This document shows positions 23,910-31,858 of a DNA stretch of 64,000 nucleotides, one piece after another; position 1 is the stretch's first letter, and the number at the start of each line of letters is the position of its first letter. The notes under the pieces were generated by a model that saw only the letters and a program-made list of their open reading frames with translations, did no database searches and was not told where the DNA came from. The stretch is from CALJIC01 sp039805565 (GTDB lineage: Bacteria; Chloroflexota; Chloroflexia; Chloroflexales; Roseiflexaceae), in contig JBDLTZ010000256.1 in NCBI GenBank assembly GCA_039805565.1, positions 1 to 64,000 on the forward strand. The letters are read 5' to 3'. A program made the position numbers and the translations under genes.

Positions 23910-25172
23910 TCAGGTCGCTCGGGGTGCGCGCGGGCTTTCCCCCTGCCGCCTGCGCAGCCGCGGCATGGCCAGTGCCGCCGCCAGCGCCGCGCCCAGCATC
24001 AGTAGCGCCACCCCCTGGAACATCGCTGGCAGGCCGAGCTGCCGCGCGGCCGCACCGCCCGCCACCGAGCCGCTGATCCCGCCCAGCCCCGTGGCCGTGT
24101 TGTACAGGCCCGCCATGCGCCCGCGCCGCTCGCGCAGACCCAGCTCCGTGGCGTACAGCAGCGCCGGCGTCTCGAAGCAGGAGTAGGCCATCGAGCGCAC
24201 GAGCTGCACCGCGACCAGCCACGGCAGCGCGGTGGAGGCGGTGTAGGCCGCGAAGACGCAGGCCATCCCCGCCACCCCGCCGACGATCACCCACTTGCGG
24301 CCGTAGCGCTCCGCCAGGTAGCCGGCCAGCATCAGGCAGGGCACCTCGCCCAGCGCCGCCAGCCCCCACAGCCCGCTGATGACTGTCTGGCTGTGCCCGG
24401 CGCCGCGCATGTATACGGGCCAGAGCGCCGCCACCGATCCCATGCCCATGAACCAGGCGAACGCCAGCAGCAGGAACGGCGCGAGGACGCGGGAGTGACC
24501 GAGGTTCGAGGGACGAGGGCTGGTGGCCGGGAAGTCGCCGCGGTCCTCGGTCTGTGGTCGGTGGTCTGTGGTCGTTTGTCCGTGGTCTGTGGCCGTTCGC
24601 CCTTTACCTTCCCGCACCCCAAGCACCAGCAGCAGCGCCAGCAGGTAGAACCCGCCCGCCAGCAGCACAGGCGCGCGCAGGCCGAGCGTGTCGGCGAGGT
24701 AGCCGCCGCCCAGCGCCGCGAGCGCAAACGCCAGCGAGCCGAACATGCGGTAGATGCCCATCAGGCGGCCGCGCTGAGACTCGTCCTCGAGCACGTCGCC
24801 GATCAGCGCCAGCGCGCCCGTGCTATAGGCCGCGCCAGCCACCCCCTCCAGCGCGCGCACCCCGAACAGCCAGCCGTATCCGTCTACCGCGGCTGCCGCC
24901 AGGTACGCGATCCCAAGCCCCGCCGTGCCGATCGCAACCAGCGGCTTGCGCCGGCCGATGCGGTCAGACCAGCGCCCCCACATGTACTGCGAAGCCAGCG
25001 ACGCCATCTGGTAGGTGGCGAAGACCAGCCCGATCTGCCCCGTGTCGGCCCCGAGCGAGCCCATGTAGTTCGCGAACAGCGGCGCGATCGTCCCCGAGGA
25101 CGCGAACACCAGGAACAGCACGCCCGTCAGCCGCAGGTAGGCCGAACGGTCGCGCACGTTGAGCCATCTCAT
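23910..25172 (-). CDS. MFS transporter with heptamer-encoded central loop
   Basis: A 420-aa, 12-TM protein; MFS motif A-like loops are DRIGRRKPLVAIG after TM2 and AERYGRKWVIVGG in the second half. The central cytoplasmic loop (about residues 192-215) is encoded by a run of GACCACA-type heptamers giving an unusual TATDHGQTTTDHRPQTED sequence. Context (GH20, Gfo/Idh genes) points to a carbohydrate or drug/sugar-efflux type substrate, but none can be assigned. Confidence 0.85.
   Translation of the reverse strand: MRWLNVRDRSAYLRLTGVLFLVFASSGTIAPLFANYMGSLGADTGQIGLVFATYQMASLASQYMWGRWSDRIGRRKPLVAIGTAGLGIAYLAAAAVDGYGWLFGVRALEGVAGAAYSTGALALIGDVLEDESQRGRLMGIYRMFGSLAFALAALGGGYLADTLGLRAPVLLAGGFYLLALLLVLGVREGKGRTATDHGQTTTDHRPQTEDRGDFPATSPRPSNLGHSRVLAPFLLLAFAWFMGMGSVAALWPVYMRGAGHSQTVISGLWGLAALGEVPCLMLAGYLAERYGRKWVIVGGVAGMACVFAAYTASTALPWLVAVQLVRSMAYSCFETPALLYATELGLRERRGRMAGLYNTATGLGGISGSVAGGAAARQLGLPAMFQGVALLMLGAALAAALAMPRLRRRQGESPRAPRAT
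24540..24595. repeat. In-frame heptamer array inside the MFS gene
   Basis: Read on the minus strand, about eight consecutive units: GACCACA, GACCACG, GACAAAC, GACCACA, GACCACC, GACCACA, GACCGAG, GACCGCG. Three heptamers make seven codons, so the peptide itself is weakly periodic. It sits exactly in the loop joining the two six-helix halves. Confidence 0.9.
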
Positions 25173-25205
25173 GTATTTCTCTCGGAGCTGTGCCCCAGCC
25201 CCCGC

Positions 25206-26312
25206 CTACAGGTGAGCGAACGCCGTCGATACCGAGCGCTCACGGATCTCATCCGGCGTGACCTCGCGGCCGAGCTGCTGCGAGAGGTAGATGCCCTCGC
25301 TGATCAGCGCGGTGCTGAGAGCGAGCCCGGCCGTGTCGATCCCGGGCACACGCCCCTGCTGGATCGCCACCCAGTGCCGCTGCGGGCTGTCGTAGGCCTC
25401 GTACGTCGGGTCGCAGGAGTGCAGGCGGTACTCGGCGCGCTTGAGGTCGAAGGCGCCGTCCATCTCCATGTCGGCCACGGTGCTGAAGAAGCCGAGCGGG
25501 TCCAGCCGCACGCCGCCCTTCGCGCCCAGCACCTTGCTCGCCTCGGTCGCCGTGTAGTGCTGAGCCCAGCTCACCTCGATGTCGAACGTCACGCCGCCGG
25601 CCAGCCGCACGAAGCCGAGCGCCATCTCCTCGACGTCGTAGCGGCCGGACTCGCGCCGGTCGGCGTACATGTCGATCTCCTGGAAGGTCGAGCCGGAGAT
25701 CGTCCTGACCTCGGGGTTATCGAGCAGGTGGAGCATCTGCGCGATCTCGTAGATGCCGGAGTCAATCAGCGCCCCGCCGGAGGCCACGGCCTTCTGCACG
25801 AAGTTGCTGGTGCCGTAGCCATCTACGTAGGGGCGGCCGCGGCGGCGGAAGGAGACCGCCCGCGCGTAGTAGAGCCGCCCGAGCATGCCGGCGTCGATCA
25901 GGCGCCTGGCCGCCTTGGTCTCGGGGGTGAACACGGTGGCCATCTGGATTGCCAGGCGCTGCCCGGTGCGGGCGCTGGCCTCGCGCATCGCCAGGGCGTC
26001 GGCGTAGGTGCCGGCCATCGGCTTCTCGCAGAAGACGTCCTTGCCGGCCTCCATCGCCGCGATGCTCACTGGGGCGTGGAAGTTGTTATGCAGGCAGACG
26101 TCCACCGCCTGAATCTCGGGAACGGCCAGCAGCTCGCGGAAGCTGCCGAAGACCTGCGGGATACCGTGCTCGGCCGCCACCCGGCGCGCCTCGTCCTGGT
26201 TCAGGTCCGCCACCGCGACGATCTCGACGTCCGGCATCTCGGCGTAGCCCGCCACGTGCCGCTTGCCGATCTGCCCGACGCCGATCACGCCGACTTTGAC
26301 CTTGGGGTGCAT
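25206..26312 (-). CDS. Gfo/Idh/MocA family oxidoreductase
   Basis: A 368-aa protein with canonical features: VKVGVIGVGQIGKRHVAGY (GxGxxG), ADLNQDEARRVAAEHGI, then GKDVFCEKPMAGT with the complete EKP motif, and GGALIDSGIYEIAQMLHLL at the active site. Of the four family members here this one looks most like a fully functional dehydrogenase. Promoter candidate TGCTATTCT at 26355-26363. ATG at 26312 preceded by CGGAAAGGCACC. Confidence 0.9.
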   Translation of the reverse strand: MHPKVKVGVIGVGQIGKRHVAGYAEMPDVEIVAVADLNQDEARRVAAEHGIPQVFGSFRELLAVPEIQAVDVCLHNNFHAPVSIAAMEAGKDVFCEKPMAGTYADALAMREASARTGQRLAIQMATVFTPETKAARRLIDAGMLGRLYYARAVSFRRRGRPYVDGYGTSNFVQKAVASGGALIDSGIYEIAQMLHLLDNPEVRTISGSTFQEIDMYADRRESGRYDVEEMALGFVRLAGGVTFDIEVSWAQHYTATEASKVLGAKGGVRLDPLGFFSTVADMEMDGAFDLKRAEYRLHSCDPTYEAYDSPQRHWVAIQQGRVPGIDTAGLALSTALISEGIYLSQQLGREVTPDEIRERSVSTAFAHL

Positions 26313-26354
26313 GGCCCGGTGCCTTTCCGTTGCAGAGGGGAAGGTGTATCCGGT

Positions 26355-26363
26355 AGAATAGCA
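26355..26363 (-). promoter_or_regulatory. Extended -10 promoter TGCTATTCT
   Basis: Minus-strand TGC joined to TATTCT, 43 bp upstream of the Gfo/Idh gene start; no -35 is visible. Confidence 0.5.
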
Positions 26364-26420
26364 GAAGAACGGCCACTCGATTGTAGAGCCGCCGGCTGGC
26401 TGGCGTGCGTGGAGATGCTG

Positions 26421-26603
26421 ATGGGCAAGCGCGCGATTCTGTTCACCTGCCGAGCGTGCGGCGCGTCCTCGCCCGCGTCCGGGCTGAGAGCGGGCGCCTG
26501 GGGGGACCGCTGCTGCCCGGCGTGCGGCAGCGCCGACGTCGAGCGGCGTCGCCGCTCCTGGGAGTCGGTCTACGCCGCGTTCTTCCTCTTCAAGGTCTAC
26601 TGA
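26421..26603 (+). CDS. Small zinc-ribbon protein, 60 aa
   Basis: A short plus-strand frame: MGKRAILFTCRACGASSPASG, then CCPACGSADVERRRRSWESVYAAFFLFKVY. Two CxxC knuckles (CRAC and CPAC, spaced about 22 residues) define a rubredoxin/zinc-ribbon type metal site, followed by a basic patch and a hydrophobic tail. GGAG at 26411 gives a good ribosome site for the ATG at 26421; an in-frame ATG at 26415 is also possible. It is transcribed divergently from the Gfo/Idh gene and against the neighbouring minus-strand genes. Function unknown; nucleic-acid or protein binding is typical. Confidence 0.65.
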   Translation: MGKRAILFTCRACGASSPASGLRAGAWGDRCCPACGSADVERRRRSWESVYAAFFLFKVY

Positions 26604-26677
26604 AGCCTGGGCGAGCCGTGTCAGGTTGACACCACGCACAGCCTGCTCAGAGGGTACTTGGTCGACGAGTGATCGGC

Positions 26678-29158
26678 CTACGGCAGCTCGCGCTGCATGT
26701 ACGGCTGGAAGCTCGCCACAATCCGGTCCATGTCCCGCGCAGGGATGAAGAACGCCGTGTCATCGGTGACGATCGGCGCTCCCGCCACGTACCCCGCCAC
26801 CTCCATCTCCTCCATCAGCAGGTCGGCGGCCAGCCGCTGGCCGTCCCCCAGGTCCGCGCCCGCCGGTCCCGACCGGAGCCGCGCGTCCAGCGCCAGGATA
26901 TCAGCGCGCGTCAGCGGCAGCGGCGTGGCGAGCAGAAAGCTGTGCGTGCCGCCGGTGTACCACAGCGTCGTGTGGGGGAAGACGCTCTGGAACGTCGCGA
27001 TGATCGCTCGGTAGTCGCGCTGCGACAGGTCGTGGAACGGCAGCCATTGGATCAGCACGCCGTCGGGGCTCAGCCGGCTCCTCGCCAGCCCGTAGAACTC
27101 GCGGGTGAACAGCGCCCACGAGCTGCTGTTGATCGGGTGGGTCGCGTCAGCGGTGATGATGTCGTAGGTCTTGTCGTCGCGCAGCAGGTAGTTGCGGCCG
27201 TCCTCGTTGGTGATCGTCAGGCCGGGGTAGCCCAGCACGCCGCGGTTCTCCTGGCCGTAGAGTCGCGCCGCCTCGACTTGCTCGGCCACGAGCTCCACCG
27301 CCTGGATGCGCGGCACCCTGTGGCTGCTCAGCGCGCCGGTGGCGATGCCGTTGCCGAAGCTCACCATCAGGGCGTCCTGGGCGCCCGGCCGCAGCAGCGC
27401 GGGCAGGTGGCCCAGCAGGTGGAACGCCCGCATGCTGTGCTGGTCGGTCGGCACCTCGCTGCGCCCGTTCACGAACGAGATCTTGAGCGGTGGCTGCTTG
27501 ACGACGAACACCGATACGGTGGCGTCCACGCCTTCGCGGTAGTAGGCCAGCTCGGGGATGGCGCCCTCGCGGAAGCCGAGGTAGACGCCGGGCGGGAGCA
27601 GCGCCGCCGCCAGCGCCGCCGTCGCCAGCGCCCCGCCGAGCTGCAGCCGCGCGCTGAGTGTGGTCGGGCTGGCGAGCAGCGCGAGCGTGCCGACGGCCAG
27701 GTTTATGATGGCTAGAGCCAGCGCGGCCCTCTGGAGCCCGAGCAGCGGGATCAGGGCGAATCCCGCGGCGGCGGCGCCGAGCATCGCGCCGAAGGTGTTG
27801 AGGGCGTAGAGCCTGCCGACGCGCGCGCTGAGGGTGGCCGCAGGCCGGCCGTCGGCGATCTGCGGCCGATCGTCGGCTGCTCGCCCCTCGCCCGACTCGG
27901 TGAAGACGCGCACGGCCACGGGGAACATAGCGCCCAGCAGGAGCGTCGGCACCACCATCACCAGCGCGGCTGTCAGGAACTCGACCCACACGCTCGTGGC
28001 AAATGTGTCGCGCACCGGCAGCAGCTCGCGCAGCGTCGGCATGCGCGCGAAGAGGTAGAGCGCCGCCACGCCGCACAGCCCGACCGCCACCTGGATCCAG
28101 CCGAGCAGCGCTAGCGGCCGACGGGCCCGCTGGGCGCGCGGGGCCGCCAGTGCGCTGCCGAGCGCGAGCCCGGTAAGAAACGTGGCGAGCATCACGGTGA
28201 AGGAGTAGACCGCGTTCAGGCTGAAGATCGCCAGCAGGCGCGTCCACACGACCTGGTAGCCGAGCGACGTGAAGCCCGAGAGGGCGAACCCTACCAGCGC
28301 CACCTGGGCCGGCGCCACCCGCACCAGGGGCCGCGGCTCGCTCCGCTCTGCCTCCGCCACCATCGCCAGTGTGGCGGCGCTGCCCGCCTGGACAACGACC
28401 CGCCCCCCGCTCTTGCGGCCCTTCGCCGTGGCCGGCACCTGCGCGTCGGCCCTCCTCGGCTGGCCGTTGGCCCTGCGCCCCTGGCCTCCGGCCCTCGGAC
28501 CTTGGTCCGCCACGATGATCCGCCTGCTCAGCGCCAGCGCCGCCGCGGCCACGCCCAGGTCGATCGCACCCGCCAGGTACAGCGTGGCGCTGGCGCCGAG
28601 CAGCGGGATGAGCAGGACCCCGGCGGCGAGCGCGCCCGCGACCCCGCCGAGCGTGTTGACGGCGTAGAGGTTCCCGAGCTCGCGGCTCCCCCGCCCGCCG
28701 GCCTCGGGCAGCAGCCGGCTCAGCGCCGGCAGGGTCCCGCCCATCAGGATGGTCGGCGGCAGCAGCGCCAGCGTCGCCAGCGCGATCCGCAGCGCCACAA
28801 ATGCCCCCTGCTCCGGCTGGAGCTGGCGGTACGCCCAAACGTACGCCGCGGTGAGCTGCCCGAAGAGCGCCGGCGTCAGCAGGGCGTACAGCCCCACGCT
28901 GAGCTGGAGCAGCGCCAGGAGCCGCAGCGGCGCCGGGTGGCGCGCGGCAACCCGCCCGAAGAGCCAGCAGCCGAGCGCGAGCCCGCCCATGAACGCGGTG
29001 AGCACCGCGCTGCTGGCGTACACGCTCACGCCGAAGGTCAGGCTCAGCAGGCGGAACCAGGCCACCTCGTAGGCCAGCGCGCTGAACCCGCTCAGGGCGA
29101 ACAGGCCGAGCAGCGCCTCGAAGAGCCGCGAGAAGGTGATGGGCGCCGGTGATTTCAT
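26678..29158 (-). CDS. Membrane-bound spermidine synthase-like protein (fused transporter-like and methyltransferase-fold domains)
   Basis: An 826-aa protein. Residues about 10-220 and 290-500 are two homologous multi-helix membrane modules, starting ALSGFSALAYEVAWFRLL and ALSGFTSLGYQVVWTRLL. The C-terminal 300 residues form a spermidine synthase-like Rossmann domain: MVSFGNGIATGAL, VELVAEQVEAAR, NEDGRNYLL, DIITADATHP. Such fusions are widespread and may transfer aminopropyl groups or have other roles; activity cannot be proven. Two heptamer-derived linkers lie between and within the membrane modules (residues about 216-237 and 426-437). Confidence 0.85.
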   Translation of the reverse strand: MKSPAPITFSRLFEALLGLFALSGFSALAYEVAWFRLLSLTFGVSVYASSAVLTAFMGGLALGCWLFGRVAARHPAPLRLLALLQLSVGLYALLTPALFGQLTAAYVWAYRQLQPEQGAFVALRIALATLALLPPTILMGGTLPALSRLLPEAGGRGSRELGNLYAVNTLGGVAGALAAGVLLIPLLGASATLYLAGAIDLGVAAAALALSRRIIVADQGPRAGGQGRRANGQPRRADAQVPATAKGRKSGGRVVVQAGSAATLAMVAEAERSEPRPLVRVAPAQVALVGFALSGFTSLGYQVVWTRLLAIFSLNAVYSFTVMLATFLTGLALGSALAAPRAQRARRPLALLGWIQVAVGLCGVAALYLFARMPTLRELLPVRDTFATSVWVEFLTAALVMVVPTLLLGAMFPVAVRVFTESGEGRAADDRPQIADGRPAATLSARVGRLYALNTFGAMLGAAAAGFALIPLLGLQRAALALAIINLAVGTLALLASPTTLSARLQLGGALATAALAAALLPPGVYLGFREGAIPELAYYREGVDATVSVFVVKQPPLKISFVNGRSEVPTDQHSMRAFHLLGHLPALLRPGAQDALMVSFGNGIATGALSSHRVPRIQAVELVAEQVEAARLYGQENRGVLGYPGLTITNEDGRNYLLRDDKTYDIITADATHPINSSSWALFTREFYGLARSRLSPDGVLIQWLPFHDLSQRDYRAIIATFQSVFPHTTLWYTGGTHSFLLATPLPLTRADILALDARLRSGPAGADLGDGQRLAADLLMEEMEVAGYVAGAPIVTDDTAFFIPARDMDRIVASFQPYMQRELP
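27846..27880. repeat. In-frame heptamer repeats (CGGCCGT type) in the spermidine synthase-like gene
   Basis: Five units: CGGCCGT, CGGCGAT, CTGCGGC, CGATCGT, CGGCTGC. They encode the hydrophilic ADDRPQIADGRP segment, an insertion in an otherwise hydrophobic module. Confidence 0.7.
28448..28510. repeat. In-frame heptamer array (GGCCCTC type) in the spermidine synthase-like gene
   Basis: Nine consecutive units, including GGCCCTC, GGCCGTT, GGCCCTG, GGCCTCC, GGCCCTC, GGACCTT, GGTCCGC. They encode the Gly/Arg/Gln-rich loop (ADQGPRAGGQGRRANGQ region) joining the two membrane modules. Confidence 0.85.
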
Positions 29159-29300
29159 AGCGTTCTCTCGCCAGTCGCGGCGGTGCCGCAGAGTCCTGTG
29201 CTCGGGTAAGCCGTGGGGCGGCCGCGCGAACATGCGCGCAGCCACCCCACACCAGCATCCTCCGTGCGGCGGTGGGAGTCACCCCACCGCTGCGGCCATC

Positions 29301-30776
29301 CTACTGCTTGTCCTCCGTGATGATGCGCTGCAGCGCCTCATTCACCGCCTGCTCGACCTGGGGCAACACGTCCGCAGCGCTTCCGTCCGGGTTGCTCCAG
29401 TACTCGGTCAGGATGTTGTTCGCCGTCGTGTTGATCTCGTCCCAGCGCACGATCAGGTGGTTCGAGGACTCGCGGCCGTGGCTGAACGCGCCCTCGAAGA
29501 CCTGCTTGTGCTGGTCGGCCGGCATGCACTTCTCATAGAGCTTGTAGTAGTCCTGCAGCAGCGAGGAGCGCACAGGCGGCGTGCCGCTGGTGTTGGTGAA
29601 GGAGGCCTGGATGTCCTTCGAGGCCAGGAACTTGACGAAGTTCCAGGCGAGGTCCGTGTTCTCCTGGTCCATGCCGGCCGTGACCACCCATGGGTCGGTG
29701 TAGATCACGGTGCGCTTGTCGGCGTCCGGCGAGCCCCAGGGCAGCGGCGCCACGCCCCAGCAGAAGCCGTTCGGGTCGTCGATGTACTCCCTGTACACCC
29801 AGTGGCCCCAGCCGCCCTCCATGTTCATCGCGAGCCGCCCGGTGGCGAACGCGCCGCCGAGCTGGTCGAGCGCCTGGCTGGCCGCCGGGTCCGCCGCCAC
29901 CTTGTCCACGTAGACCAGGTCGTGGAACTTCTGGTACGCCGTGATCGACTTCTCGTCGCTCATGGTGACCTTCTCGGCGAAGCCGGTGGTGTAGGCGTCC
30001 TCCGGCCACACGAAGTGGCCCCACATAGCCGGCGGGCCCTCGATGTTCAGCACGGCGTAGTCGGCGCCGAACACCGCGGTGTTGATGTCCTCGGGGTTCT
30101 TGGTGAGCTTCTTGGCTGTCTCGACGTAGGCATCCCACGTCCAGGACTTATCTTCCCAGTCGGTCGGCGGGTAGGGCACGCCGGCGTCGTCAAAGAGCTT
30201 CTTGTTGTAGTAGACGTAGCTGCCCGTGGTGAGGAACGGGATGCCCCACTGCTTGCCCTCGCTCTTGTAGATCGCGAGCACGTCGGGCAGGAAGTCGCTG
30301 AGGTCGAACTGGTCGCGCTCGATCAGCGGGGTGAGGTCAGCGATCAGGCCGCGGTAGCGGTCGCTCGCGAAGCCGTCGCCGCCCCAGTTGGTGGACCAGA
30401 CGTGCAGCGGCTCCTTGGCCGCGATCATCGCCTCGCGCTTGACGGCGATGTCGTCCTGGTTGATGTTCAGGACTTTGACGAAGACGTCGGGGGTCTCCTT
30501 GGCGTAGGCCGGGAGCACCACTTCCTTCTGCCAGATATTCTCGGTGCGGTTGTTCGAGCGCACCATCCAGACGATGACCTTCTGGTTGGCCTGCGGCTCC
30601 GCGGCGAACTCGATCACCGGTGAGGCGGTCGGGCCCTCGGATACTGCCGGTGCCTCGGTTGCCGCCGGGGCCTCGCCGCCGGGCTGCTGGCCTGCCGGGG
30701 CCCCGCCACACGCGCTGATGAGCAGCGATACGGCGGTGAAGAGCGCCATCCACGGGGCATGTTTCTTGAGTGTCAT
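29301..30776 (-). CDS. ABC transporter extracellular solute-binding lipoprotein (carbohydrate uptake family)
   Basis: A 491-aa protein. The signal sequence ends in a lipobox LISACGG with Cys at about 23, followed by a Gly/Pro/Ala/Glu-rich linker of roughly 45 residues typical of anchored binding proteins. The mature domain (KVIVWMVRSNNRTENIWQK through WNFVKFLASKDIQASF) is of the family 1 sugar-binding type, with many Trp/Tyr residues. It is the last gene of the ABC operon, after both permeases. A palindrome GGAACA-CCGC-TGTTCC sits in its leader at 30799-30814. Confidence 0.9.
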   Translation of the reverse strand: MTLKKHAPWMALFTAVSLLISACGGAPAGQQPGGEAPAATEAPAVSEGPTASPVIEFAAEPQANQKVIVWMVRSNNRTENIWQKEVVLPAYAKETPDVFVKVLNINQDDIAVKREAMIAAKEPLHVWSTNWGGDGFASDRYRGLIADLTPLIERDQFDLSDFLPDVLAIYKSEGKQWGIPFLTTGSYVYYNKKLFDDAGVPYPPTDWEDKSWTWDAYVETAKKLTKNPEDINTAVFGADYAVLNIEGPPAMWGHFVWPEDAYTTGFAEKVTMSDEKSITAYQKFHDLVYVDKVAADPAASQALDQLGGAFATGRLAMNMEGGWGHWVYREYIDDPNGFCWGVAPLPWGSPDADKRTVIYTDPWVVTAGMDQENTDLAWNFVKFLASKDIQASFTNTSGTPPVRSSLLQDYYKLYEKCMPADQHKQVFEGAFSHGRESSNHLIVRWDEINTTANNILTEYWSNPDGSAADVLPQVEQAVNEALQRIITEDKQ

Positions 30777-30798
30777 GCTCGGGTCTCCTTGTACGAGA

Positions 30799-30814
30799 GG
30801 AACACCGCTGTTCC
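30799..30814. promoter_or_regulatory. Palindrome in the leader of the solute-binding protein gene
   Basis: GGAACA-CCGC-TGTTCC, 22 bp upstream of the start codon. It could be an operator or a small RNA hairpin; it does not share sequence with the LacI operator at 35431. Confidence 0.35.
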
Positions 30815-30934
30815 TTGAAGGGACACGATGCGACGGACAGAGTTGTGCTGCGGCTGTCTCCTTCCTGTTCAAAAAGGGTGTAGCGAGGCGGCCGAGAGGC
30901 TTCCCTCTGCGGCCGTGGTAGAGCGATGGCGCCG

Positions 30935-30956
30935 GCGCCCCGCGGCCGCGGGGCGC
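30935..30956. other. 22-bp perfect palindrome between permease and binding-protein genes
   Basis: GCGCCCCGCGG followed by its exact complement, starting 5 bp after the second permease stop. No T-run on the minus strand. It is likely an RNA stem that limits 3' decay or adjusts the ratio of binding protein to permease messages. Confidence 0.5.
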
Positions 30957-30961
30957 ACCTG

Positions 30962-31858
30962 CTAGCCCTTCACCCCGGACACCACGATGCCCTGGATGAA
31001 GTAGCGCTGCGCGAGGAAGTACAGGATCACCGGCGGGATGATCGTCACCAGCGATGCGGCCATCATCAGGTGGAAGGCCGTGCCGCCGAACGGCGCGCGG
31101 AACTGCTGCAGGCCGTAGGACATCGGGTAGTTCTGCTGCGAGTTGATGTAGATCAGCGGCCCGCCGAAGTCCTGGTAGTGGTACATGAAGCTCATGATCG
31201 CCACCGCGCCGAGCGCCGGGAGCGAGAGCGGCAGGATGATGCGCCACCAGATGCCGAGGTAGTTCGCGCCGTCGATCAGCGCCGCCTCCTCGTAGTCGCG
31301 CGGCAGCGTGCGGTAGAACTGCCGCAGTAGGAAGATCAGGTAGGCGCTGCCGAAGAATCGCGGCACGATCAGCGGTAGGTAGGTGTCGATCCAGCCGAGC
31401 CGTGAGAACATCAGGTACTGCGGGATGAGCGTCACCCAGCTCGGCAGCATCATCGTGGCCAGCACCAGCACGAAGAGCGCGTTCTTGCCGGGCGCGCGCA
31501 GCCGGGCGAAGCCGTAGGCGATCAGGGCGCACGAGAAGACCTCGCCCACCATGGCACCTGCGGCGTAGATCATCGTGTTCTTGAAGTAGATGTCGAAGCG
31601 GTTCTGGCCGGTGAGTGCCTCGCGGTAGTTGTCCCACTGGAGCTCGGCCGGGATCCAGACCGGCGGGAACTTCGATACCTCGGCGCGCGTCTTGAACGAG
31701 GTCGAGATCATCCAGGCCAGCGGGAACAGGATCACCACCAGGCCGAGCAGGCACAGCACAGTCGACATGATCTGGATGAACCGATCCTGGCTCTTCTTGC
31801 CAGACAGGAGGCCGCGGCGCGGCCGTGCTGCCCGCTGAGGTGCAGTTGTTGTAGCCAT
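30962..31858 (-). CDS. ABC sugar transporter permease (MalG type)
   Basis: A 298-aa, six-TM permease. The N-terminal hydrophobic segment (IMSTVLCLLGLVVILFPLAWMISTSFK) leads to the EAA loop EEAALIDGANYLGIWWRIILPLSLPALGAV, which docks on the ATPase. Start ATG overlaps the stop of the preceding permease by one base (TAATG on the coding strand). No ATPase gene is present in the operon, so a shared MsmK/UgpC-type ATPase from elsewhere must serve it. Confidence 0.92.
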   Translation of the reverse strand: MATTTAPQRAARPRRGLLSGKKSQDRFIQIMSTVLCLLGLVVILFPLAWMISTSFKTRAEVSKFPPVWIPAELQWDNYREALTGQNRFDIYFKNTMIYAAGAMVGEVFSCALIAYGFARLRAPGKNALFVLVLATMMLPSWVTLIPQYLMFSRLGWIDTYLPLIVPRFFGSAYLIFLLRQFYRTLPRDYEEAALIDGANYLGIWWRIILPLSLPALGAVAIMSFMYHYQDFGGPLIYINSQQNYPMSYGLQQFRAPFGGTAFHLMMAASLVTIIPPVILYFLAQRYFIQGIVVSGVKG

